Below are positions 37,501-47,200 of a stretch of 64,000 bases of DNA, piece after piece. The position numbers and the translations under genes were made by a program. The stretch is from Favolaschia claudopus (Eukaryota > Basidiomycota > Agaricomycetes > Agaricales > Mycenaceae): positions 682,001 to 746,000 of the forward strand of contig JAWWNJ010000045.1 of assembly GCA_037176885.1 (NCBI GenBank). The letters are read 5' to 3'. The notes beneath the pieces are model-generated. The model did not search any database. It was not told where the DNA came from and saw only the letters and a list, made by a program, of their open reading frames with translations. The stretch's first letter is position 1; the number at the start of each line of letters is the position of its first letter.

Positions 37501-40500
37501 GAAGCGCGGCAAAAGAGGTTCGCTTGGCAAAACAACTTCACAACCGTTTGTTATGCTTGCCCATTTCGTCGAGTTAAGAACGGTACGCATATCTGCCATA
37601 TCCTGAAAAATCTTGGCCATTTTTTTACCCACCATATCGTCCGGGTCACAGTCACCGACATAATCTGCGTCATCGTCCACGTCGTCGAATCGATCACGGT
37701 CTGCAAAAGAGTCTGAAGCACCCAGAACTGCGTGAAACCCTGATCGAGCTGCTGTTCCTTTTTTCTTCAGGATGGCATAGTAGTCGTCCCGTGCGTCGTT
37801 GCACTCGTATCTGATATTGAAGTTGGATATTATCTCTCTTTGCCTTACGGTGAAACAGTGAGCTAAATAACACTGGTCCCACGTCCATCCTGATGGTTTC
37901 AGTTCTTCAGGTTGTCGCCATGGCTTGAACAGCACAAGTATAGTCATGCAATAGAATTCGCGATCTCCTTTATCAGCCCTAGGTATGGCACCGTTCATGA
38001 AATTCGGAATCACATAGTCCAGGTGCGCGAAATCACACGAGACATGGTGCGTTCTGTATTGAGGGTGAGTATTTAGGAAAGGACGGAATGAGTTCCTCGT
38101 GTTTCGATCAAGCGGGTCTTCCTCTGTGCTGTAATCGCTGGAAGCGGAGTCGCCGCTGTTAGAGGCGCAATAGCTGTCATCGTCAGAATCAACTGACTCG
38201 TTCGCTCGTTCCTCTGCGTTTACAAACTGATCTTGCTCTTTCTTGGTGCGTTTCTTCTTCAAATGACATTGTATCCACTCGTACAAGTTGACGTGTCCGT
38301 ATGTAACGGGTCTGAAAATATAGTCGTCAACCATAGAAGAGGCAACAACACCTCTGTCTGTCGGCTGAACTGCTACATTGTCTTCGGGGGCTTCTATATC
38401 CATGCCAACAACGCCGTCTATTTCTATCCAACGCCGCCTCACATAATGGACGTAAGTTCGCCAAGCAAAATTAGCGAAATTGTGGCTGCTATAATGGTCA
38501 GGGTTGTTCAGTAAGTATAGGGAAGCCATAGGGCTGCCTATTTCCATCTTGGTGGACAGCGAATTGACCATCTGTCTCATGAGGTTACGCGGGGTATCTT
38601 CGCCCAGTTCGTTGAGTGTCAAAGCCTCAGCATTTCGATCGAATACATCATGTACAGATGCAAATATCTGGTAAGACTTCAATCCCAGTTTTGTGACATA
38701 GTCGGACACATAGGAAATGACCGCCTTTACAGATGTACCTGATAGTAGGCTCGTGCAATCCGTGTTCGACCGGGAAAACCAAGTCACAACGGATGAAATT
38801 GTGTTAAGTTTGTCCTCGTCGTGTTTCATGGTTAAATGCCCATCGGATTCAACAACAGTGCTGGGATGAATGTCTCTTGGAAACCTTGCTTTGCATACCC
38901 CGTCCTTATTTAAGCATCCTCGCACCTCATTGATTTTGTGTTTCGATTTCATAGGTTTCTTTTCTCTCCAATTTTTTTTAGCTTTCAGCTCGTCTTGATC
39001 TTGTCTTGACACTCTACAACTGTGCACGTTTGAGCGCAATATAATGTCATCGACTTCATTCTCGTAACTGGACCACCACGAACTAAAATTGTTACAGGTT
39101 GGGCAATTTTCGTCGGGAACTACATGCATATGGCATATCGACGGTGGGACCGCTGGCATTTGGAGTAGCGGACTGATATATGATGCGTCCGATTCGTCAA
39201 CCGTGACCTTCGCCTGAACCCTCGCCATTGGTCCATGCGTAAATCCGCCCTGGTGCGTGGACTCTAGATATTCGATGAGGCGGCGTATAAACACCGAGTC
39301 ATCTTTCATAATACGGTCGCGGATTATTTGCGGAGAGGGTGCATTCAATATCCAGAGCAGAATGTGCAGATGCAAAGTCAGTCGGCCTTGTTGTTCCACC
39401 GTTCCGTAAAAACACTTAGTTTGACCAAACGCTCCTGGTTGACCTTTTTTCCAACACAGGATCTCTTCCAAAAAAACAGTTACCATATAGTGGAAGAACC
39501 GCGCTGCAGCAACCGGATTATCTTTGATCAGTTTGCTTCTTTCCTTCCAATTTCGAATTTCAGGTCGATATACAGTGTCAGTTTGAGCGTAGTACAATGC
39601 AAGTGGGTGCGTTGCCTCGTTCCAGGCCATAGTGACAAACCAGTTAGGCGCGCTCGCAAACGCCGTCATAGACCATATTTCGTTACACATATGCTTTTTC
39701 GCTGTCGCAGATCCCTTGACATAGGCGCCTACAGCGTCTATATCGTGCATCAAGTTAAAACACTCTTTTTCCGCGTCTGTCTGTGGTTTGACGACCTCAC
39801 CTTCACTCATTCGGTCAGCCAAGTCTGCCGCCACCAAGGGATTTATAGATTTCAAACGTCTGGATAAGGCTGCAAACTTGGATCTCTGCACAAAAATTCG
39901 ACTACCTGTCGAAGCTGATTTTAGCTGTTCGTGATTGAACGCTATCATGGGAAAATAGTCATCGAGCTGAAATCGTTTGTCATGGTACAGCAGCAAATTT
40001 CGCTTTCGTTCTGCGTCAGAAATAATATGATAATGGCTGATGTGTCCTAACCCCCCTAAGCCGTATGGAAACAGCCAGGGAAACATGCCCGGGTAAGCAG
40101 ACTCGTTTTTGTAGAAAGACTCCGGTTGAGAGGCTCTGCCAACCCCCAACATTTTTCTACCCCGAGTTAGATGCTCCAGGGCATATGCTTTCATTGTCGT
40201 GACAGTCAGCTTCGAAAACTCCTCACCACTAAGGCCTTGTACTGCAAAAGTGCAGTCCCCTTCCGTCGTACCAAGTTCTTCACCTTCGTCGTTCACTGGT
40301 CGAGCAACAGCAGGCTGAGAATCATTAGGTGTCGCATTCGTTTGTCTGAAGTCCACAACCACAGGGATGTCATTCAAAGCATAAGTGGCCAAGTTCTCTT
40401 CTGATATCTCCAAGTCTGCGTAACCAGCGTGGTTAAGTTTGAGCCAATGAAGCGCATCGGCTACCTTATCACGCCTGACGAGCATAGGCGTCCTTTCGAA

Positions 40501-40707
40501 ATCTTCCGCCGTCGGGGCTGAAGGCCCCATGAAAACGAACGCCAACACCTCGCTCATTTCCTCCTTCGAGGGAGGCAGTTTGTGGTACACTTTGACAACT
40601 GGTGCCTGGAACATCACAGCGTTAGCGTGCATTCTGAACCTTCCTGAATTGACTCTGACGATGCACCGGTTGTGACGGACTCTAGCTATCAACATTCTCT
40701 CGGCGTA
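34525..40707 (-). CDS. Outer element transposase, Rep-helicase-peptidase part (2060 codons plus stop)
   Basis: This is the body of a Helitron-type transposase that nicks and peels single-stranded DNA in rolling-circle transposition. Reading from 40707: YAERMLIARVRHNRC opens the N-terminal Helitron domain. The HUH relaxase motif lies in QQGRLTLHLHILLWI (about 39355-39390) and the catalytic tyrosines in SYVSDYVTK (about 38690). A PIF1-type helicase follows: Walker A GGMGGTGKS (about 37175), Walker B FLDEVSMM (about 36915), AGDFAQLPPV, ILRQNMRQ, TDYNSQGKS, YYVALSRG. The last about 330 residues look like a cysteine peptidase of the USP type: IWDNNDWSCGYDSLL as Cys box, paired zinc-like cysteines, and a His box around SAKHFTCILI with YHDGM. 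The natural start is missing because the inner element split the gene. Confidence 0.9.
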   Translation of the reverse strand, partial: YAERMLIARVRHNRCIVRVNSGRFRMHANAVMFQAPVVKVYHKLPPSKEEMSEVLAFVFMGPSAPTAEDFERTPMLVRRDKVADALHWLKLNHAGYADLEISEENLATYALNDIPVVVDFRQTNATPNDSQPAVARPVNDEGEELGTTEGDCTFAVQGLSGEEFSKLTVTTMKAYALEHLTRGRKMLGVGRASQPESFYKNESAYPGMFPWLFPYGLGGLGHISHYHIISDAERKRNLLLYHDKRFQLDDYFPMIAFNHEQLKSASTGSRIFVQRSKFAALSRRLKSINPLVAADLADRMSEGEVVKPQTDAEKECFNLMHDIDAVGAYVKGSATAKKHMCNEIWSMTAFASAPNWFVTMAWNEATHPLALYYAQTDTVYRPEIRNWKERSKLIKDNPVAAARFFHYMVTVFLEEILCWKKGQPGAFGQTKCFYGTVEQQGRLTLHLHILLWILNAPSPQIIRDRIMKDDSVFIRRLIEYLESTHQGGFTHGPMARVQAKVTVDESDASYISPLLQMPAVPPSICHMHVVPDENCPTCNNFSSWWSSYENEVDDIILRSNVHSCRVSRQDQDELKAKKNWREKKPMKSKHKINEVRGCLNKDGVCKARFPRDIHPSTVVESDGHLTMKHDEDKLNTISSVVTWFSRSNTDCTSLLSGTSVKAVISYVSDYVTKLGLKSYQIFASVHDVFDRNAEALTLNELGEDTPRNLMRQMVNSLSTKMEIGSPMASLYLLNNPDHYSSHNFANFAWRTYVHYVRRRWIEIDGVVGMDIEAPEDNVAVQPTDRGVVASSMVDDYIFRPVTYGHVNLYEWIQCHLKKKRTKKEQDQFVNAEERANESVDSDDDSYCASNSGDSASSDYSTEEDPLDRNTRNSFRPFLNTHPQYRTHHVSCDFAHLDYVIPNFMNGAIPRADKGDREFYCMTILVLFKPWRQPEELKPSGWTWDQCYLAHCFTVRQREIISNFNIRYECNDARDDYYAILKKKGTAARSGFHAVLGASDSFADRDRFDDVDDDADYVGDCDPDDMVGKKMAKIFQDMADMRTVLNSTKWASITNGCEVVLPSEPLLPRFQTRNAWANVTKETRKLLTMNKYADMPVLSAGNNQGNYPLLNDVTVLPANYLTGMRSIDKKTNDKHIQDIIDEFTLNSEQIRAFRLVAEHASIGGLKNPLRMYLGGMGGTGKSQVIDAIIAFFERRKEGYRFMVLGPTGSTAAHVNGSTYHSVFKVPRDRKSKNQDDIAGMTNEANLIAAVNERILGVEYIFLDEVSMMACNDLHLLAAQAAKARNVHDVEFGGLNVVLAGDFAQLPPVTGPALFNGAISLQLITDTLQDQHAVLGRILWHRFTTVVILRQNMRQRTQSEADARLRTALENMRYAACTSEDIEFLRTRVVCDRPGYPSLKEAKYRHVSVITSWNVHKDTMNNVGSIQFAADAGQELHHFYSIDRISSTAASKRKWKCEEAKMRSIGPKLQKQLWDAPASTTAEHIPGCLSLCMGMPVMLKANEATELCMTKGQEGIVRGWTEAVGPKNQRVLETLFVELKIKDSKKVQIPGLPENVVPVSRVASHVTALLANDTLLSITREQCLVLPNFSMTDYNSQGKSRPVNVVHLNHGRSFSNYYVALSRGTQAESTAIIQSFSDKQITCGISGWLRQEYRELELLDEITQLRCADRLPDCVRGIYRNQLIRSYLLWNKDRKDPAHFHSSIKDTDNKIPAEMEYSEWIVEPTSQNSKKRKSTAEKGETVSAKRVKTVKTKPDKPKVKFVPYTAPPPPRPRGVQFSNGDPIGLIWDNNDWSCGYDSLLTPMTRIWQLDRAKWSDKIPAIHPMFDIWLRILQDETKTPEMARDTFRHALHASTPAHFPFGPTYLRLDNLIQAVNSGENCGEARLTCETCQYSAAGTINTLSPHVVGYPPHGQAAAAGGQYDLQQWFDYHLDHSSGACPACRWRGSRVSLRRQTTITSVPPLLFVGMSMIREVRPTTRLHFRLTVSGAINTLALRGFIYHSASAKHFTCILIDSNEISWYHDGMTLKRRCQLLGNYNSFDTLDIHTLPGTDYKLATAIYAEL

Positions 40708-40710
40708 TTT

Positions 40711-40732
40711 TACGAGTACTTTATGTACTCGT
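40711..40732. other. 5' terminal stem-loop of the inner element
   Basis: ACGAGTAC, a 5-nt loop TTTAT, then GTACTCGT forms a perfect 8-bp hairpin four bases inside the deduced border. GTACTTTA (40716-40723) recurs inverted near the 3' end. Confidence 0.75.
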
Positions 40733-41294
40733 TCTTTTCACATCTCAGATGACGTTTGAGAGGGTCCTGAAAATGTGTCCTCACGAAACGGACAACGAAA
40801 AGTGCGCTTTTTTCCCACGCTTTTTCTAATGAGTGTCTGAATTCCATTAGAAAGAAAGCTAATGATTTTCGCTTTTGTGACCGTGAGAGATGTTTGACTC
40901 GGTGAAATAGACCCTAACCTTAACTTACAGAATATTTATTGATGGTTCCACGCCGACGTGTTCCGATGCCCTGCCAAGCCGCCAATGAGTTGAATCGTTT
41001 TCCCGTGAACGCTGAGATAGGCTGAGATTTCCAAAATCTGAAGGCCATCAGCCTTTTGGGCATACTGGGTAAGGTATATAATATACATGATTTTACGACG
41101 TTGAGCAAACCAACTTTGTTACTTTGCTAATCGCAGCGCAGTTGAATTTCAAATGATCGCTGTCAATCTCGGACCGTATCCCGTGCCGTCGCCTGCCGAT
41201 TTGACCGTAGCCACGCAAAACACCGAGGAACGGGAGCTGTTGCTCCTTAACCTCTAACCCCCACATCGACGTCGAGCCCGCTGCTCCGTCTCAG

Positions 41295-44200
41295 ATGAAA
41301 TCCACTCACATCCTCCTTCTACTTCTCGTGTCTCTGTTGCTCTATCTCCGAACAACTCCACACGGTCGTTCATCTCCCTCCGCAAGATCAGGGCGCTGTC
41401 CTGCGAAGGCCTATGTGCCAGCCGTGATATTGAAGGCCTTTGTGCCACCTGAAACTGTGACGGCCTTGGTGCCATATACATCTGTGAAGGCCTTGGTGCC
41501 ATATAGACCTGTGAACGTCTCAGTGCTGTATCGTGCCGATGCAGAGACAACTTTGGGACCAGATCAAACAACGCCGATATTCGATAACGCAGAATCTACA
41601 ATGTTATTCATGATATACCTCGGTCACTTAGTTCTTAATATGCAGTATTTTCTGGTCTTGGTTCATTGCAACCTCGCCCATTTTGAATTTAGTGTGCTTT
41701 GTCAAAGATTGATTCGGCGGCTCGGGCGGTTCATACATCGACGGCATGATTGGAAGGTGTGGATGATCGGTGAGCCTGAATATTTCCGTTCGGAACGACG
41801 ATGCGCCAATTTTGTGGATCCGAAACGAACTTGGAGAAAGTCATTAAGACGGTTAGTTTTATTGACCTTGATCTTGTATATTCTCTTTGCAAAAATCTTG
41901 CTTCTCATGGCACGCGATCCCATGCCCATAATTCACTTCAAGTTGAATCGAGTGAGAGGTGGGGGCAGACAAAGTAAATTTACGGTGGGGGAAATCAGCC
42001 CGTTCTTGGTATCGGGATCGGTGATCCCGGGACCAGAATCCATACTCTCTATCGACTCACATTGCATGCTCGACAGAGTACCCCAAGATAATTTAACGGA
42101 CGGTTCAAAAGCATATGCCGATATTCCATTCCGTATCATTGCTGGTAGCTTCAATAAAGCTCAATTGAGACATGCGGCCGAAGTCCATGGCATTGACATC
42201 GGTAAAAGAGCGAAGTCGGACCAAATCATCGACCTTTTGTGCCACCACATGTGCTCGCCGAGATGTAATCAGGCGGTAACGGTCTTCTGTGTGTTGTCTG
42301 ACACAACTGAAGCCCGAAGACAGAAAAACACATTGAATCGAAATGCAGCTCGACAAAGAGAGCGCAGCGGCAAAGCGCAGGCCAGTACAGCATTGAAAGA
42401 ACGGCGTCGGCAACAACGCCTGGCAAAGAAGCCCAAGGACGTGGAGTCCAGACAATTAGACACGGAGAGCGATGAGTTGTGCTCTGAATTCCCTCCTGTG
42501 CCGCCCTCACGAAATTTGCGACATGACATAATAACTGGTTTCTGCTCTGATTTTGACCCAGCGGCTTTCGAAGAAGCGGGGTGCGCCGTATGTGGGACCT
42601 TGACTCGGAAGACGAAGCTCACACCAAAGTCAGATGTTATGTTCGATTGGAATTTGCTGAGAGCCGAGGGAGTCACACGTAAAGAGCGGGTCTCGTCTGC
42701 GGATCCAATAGAAGAGCTCGGTGTTCCGATTCTTGCTGATGACTGTGAGGGTGTGTGTGTCGATTGTGAAGATAAATTGCTCAAAGGCGAAGTACCGTTA
42801 CACGCACTTGCAAACCATCTCTGGATTGGCGAAGTTCCGCCGCAATTAATTGGACTATCCTTTGCTGAGAAAATGCTGATTGCTAAAGTTCGGCACAACC
42901 GATGTGTCGTTCGCGTTGCATCTGGCAGAGGGAAGCTCACGGCAAATGCCATCATGTTTCAGACGCCCATTACCAAAGTATATAATGTTCTACCGCTGAC
43001 CAGTGATGAATTGAGCGAAGTATTGGCCTTCGTATTTCTTGGTTCCGCCAAACCCACTGATCAAGATTTTGTTCGAACTCCCATGTTGGTTCGCAGAGAT
43101 AAGGTACGAAACGCGCTGGAGTGGCTGAAATTGAATCACGTCGACTATCAGACATTGACAATATCAGAAGCGAATCTGAATGCATTGCCTGAATCCGGTA
43201 TCCCATGCGGAGTTGATTGGAAGCAGACGTCGGTAGACGAATCAAATCTGGTGCCTGAAGCAATGAGTGTTGACAACACCGGAGATGAGGATGAAGGTAC
43301 AAGCGAAGGTCCCTGCTCCTTTGCAGTTTCCGGGTTGAGCGGGGACGAATATGATCCTCTGGACATCAAAACCTTGAAGGCAAAGGCGTTGGCGCACCTT
43401 AAGCAAGGAAGAGACACTCTGGGTGTTGGTCAATCAGAAGAACCGGAGAGTTTATTTCACAACGTACAATTATACCCACAAATGTTTCCCTGGCTTTTTC
43501 CTTACGGTCTCGGAGGAATAGGGAACCCAACTCATAAGTTTCGCCTCTCGGAAGATGCACATAAAAAACTTTTACTGATGTACCATGACAAGCGCTTTCA
43601 GACAGATCTTTATTTCCCTATGATTGCTTTCAACGATTCTCAGATAAAGAGTGCCCGTACCGGAAGCCATCTGATGGTCAAGCGCAAGAATTTCAAAGAA
43701 GTAGCCTCCCGGCTGCTAAGCGTAGATCCAATAGTGCTGACAGATCTAGCGAAAAGACTGGAAAATGGCGAACATATCAAGTCCAAAACCCCAGATGAAG
43801 AACTGTGCTTCAAATTGTTGGAAGACCTTGACCATGTTGGCGGACAAGTCCAGGGCTCCATGACCTCCAAAAAGTATATGAGAAACGAAGTTTGGTCCCT
43901 TATATCCTACAAAGGAGCACCTACTTGGTTTATCACTTTCGCACCAGTTGATACCAACCATCCATTATGCCTTTATTTTGCCGATAACCGGATAGACTTC
44001 ACACCTAAACTTAGAAATTCAGATGAACGTATCCGTCTGATTGCACAGAACCCCGTCGCAGCCGCGCGATTCTTTCACTATGTTTCGGAGGCGTTCATCA
44101 AGCACGTTCTCGGGGTGGGATCAGATCATCCCGGTTTATATGGAGAGACGGATGCTTACTACGGCACAGTGGAACAACAGGGCCGTTTGACTCTGCACAT

Positions 44201-47200
44201 GCATATGTTGATCTGGATAAAGGGTGCACTCTCACCCCAGGAAATTCGGGAGCGCGTTCTTGACCCGGATGGTATATTCCAAAAGAAGATGATTGCTTAC
44301 CTCGAGTCCTCTCACGTTGGCGAGTTCCTCTCTGGTACAATGGCGGAAGTCAAGGCAAAAGTTCCTTATATTCCGAGGGCTAAGCAGGGAATTCATGACA
44401 TCGTAATGGAACCAGAGGTAAGAAGCACACCATCAGGATATCAAGACCCAACCCAGACTTTGCCCTCACCCCCGCCGCCCTTATGCACCCAGGATGCAGA
44501 TTGCAGTAATCCGATGTGTGCTGAGTGTGTGGAATCTGACCGATGGTGGCAGGAACAGGAAGAGGTTGTCGATGATCTGATTCTGCGATCCAATGTCCAC
44601 ACTTGTCGTAAACCTGTGCCTGGTACGGATTTCTCAAAACCGCATCGCCCAGGAGCTCGAATGCGCCCAGAGGTCAGAGGATGTACTCGCAAAGATGGTA
44701 CTTGCTCTGCTCGATTTCCTAGGCAACTGTTTGAAGATACAGAAGTTGATCCCGATGACGGCTCTATAACAATGAAAAAGCGGGAGGCTGATATTAATTG
44801 CGTCACTCCAGACCTCACATATTGCCTTCGTTGCAACACGGACGTCACCAGCCTCCTTTCGGGCACTGCTATCAAGGCAGTAGTTGCCTATATTTCGGAT
44901 TATGTGACCAAATCGAGTCTAAAAATGTATCACATCTTCGACGCAGTGCGCGCAGTTCTCGACAAGAATACAGAGTACCTTCAATCTAGCGCTAAATCTA
45001 AGGAGAATTCCCGTGTTCTCCTGATGAATATGGTCAATACATTGACTTCAAAGCTACAGATAGGAAGTCCACTTGCGTCATTGTATCTGCTCAAAAATCC
45101 GGACCATTACACGAACATGAGTTTCCGAGTCTTCTGGTGGAAGTCCTATGTGTCACAGGTCAGGAATGACTGGAAATGTGGAGACGAAGATGAAGACGAA
45201 GACACCTCACAGGAGCATGCCGAATGTGCTGGAGATCCACTCAATGCTGCAGAAACTGCGGACAGGGTTGTCTTGAGAAAGAACGAATCTGGATATGTAG
45301 GTACAACGAATGTCGATGATTATGTGTACAGACCTAATGCTTGTGAGAGAACATCACTCTATGATTATTTCCAGATGTCTGTGAAGGCAAAACGGAATAA
45401 GAAACAGCTGGATGACTTTACAAACAGCTTGGAACAAACCGAGTCTTCATCGAATAGAACTCTCGCTGCAGATAACATGAGCAATTGGTTGCGAAGCGAG
45501 GACGGCCCGGGGGTAGTCGCTGATCTATCAGAAGACTTGGTTAGCTACGCTTTTGAAAAAGGGCATCCGTTATGGAAGTCTCATTATGTTAAACTTGATC
45601 GACGGCAACTGACAGGTATTGTTCCAAATTTTGTGGGAGGATCACTTCCGAGGATGGATCAAGGCGATAGGGAGCATTATTGTTGTTGCATGCTCACCCT
45701 GTTTAAGCCATGGCGCAAGGGCACCGATCTCAAGGAAGATGGAGAGACTTGGCACGAAGCATTTTCAAGATTCGAATTTTCTGACAAAGCAAATAAATTG
45801 ATGAAAAATTTCAACATTCGGTACGAATGTAACGACGCACGAGATGATTTTTCCTCTCAAGATCGGCAAAAACAGGGGGCATTACCCACCTTTGGGCGGC
45901 AATGGGCTGCCGACAACAGCGACGACGACATTGATGCTGAGTCGGATGAAAGCCACGCTGAGTTGAGTGCGAATGTAGCAACAGAACTTGTGAAAGGACC
46001 GAAACAGATCTCCAAGGAACTTGACATGAAAGATGCGGAAAGAGTGCTCAAATCGAGTGGCTGGACTGTCGAGCTGAAGAATCCAAGCAAAGTGCCTAGT
46101 AAGGTAGTTCCTACGAATCGATATAAAGGAAGTCAGTGGAAGATTAAGATAGCATCACTTCGAGAAGACGTACTTGCTCGGAAATTCAAGAACGCTCCGT
46201 CGAAAATCGGGAGGCGCAGCATGAAAGACATGATCATTGGTAACGACGTTGTTACACTGAGTTCATATTATTTCACGAAATTCTTCAAAGCCAAGTGCAA
46301 GAAAGCTCAGAAAACCATTGACACTGTCTGCCTTGAGTATAATCTGAATAAAGAACAAGAGAGGGCTTTTCGAATTGTAGCGAATCACAGTGTTGATGAA
46401 AGTGCGCCACCGCTTCGAATGTATCTTGGAGGGGTCGGAGGTACTGGAAAAAGTCAAGTAATTAAAGCCCTGATCAAATACTTTGAAGATCGAGGAGAAG
46501 CGCACCGTTTCATGGTCTTAGCTCCAACGGGAACGGCCGCCGCTTTGCTGAATGGGAGCACCTACCACTCAGTTCTTGGAATAAAGGATGGGAATGACGA
46601 CCAGCGAGTCGATGGCGTATCAATTCGAAGGGTAAGGGAACGACTGAGAGGCGTTGAATACATTTTTCTGGACGAGGTTTCAATGGTGTCTTGTCAGGCA
46701 ATGTATAACATCAGCGCTAAGCTCTCCCAAGCGCTGAGTGAGCCTGACGAACCTTTCGGTGGAATGAATATGATTTTTGCCGGTGACTTTGCGCAGCTGC
46801 CCCCCGTGAAAGCCAAGTCTCTGTATTCAGGCAATAAATCGGTAGAGCCCGTGACACATACGAAAATGACAGAAGCGGACCAGAAGAACACGATTGGTAA
46901 GATATTGTGGCACCAAGTGACAACATCTGTGATTTTAAAACAAAATATGCGGCAAACTTTGGATACGGAGGAGGACCGAAAATTCAGAACTGCTTTGGCA
47001 AACATGCGATTTGGAGCCTGTACCAGGGATGACATCAGATATCTCGAAAGCAGGGTGATAAGCAACAAACCAAACGCACCGACATTCCAAAATAATTGTC
47101 TTCACAATGTATCCATAATAACTGCGTTGAATGCACAGAAGGATAAAATCAATGAGATGGGATGTGCAAGATTCGCTAGGGAAACGGGACAAGAGCTCGT

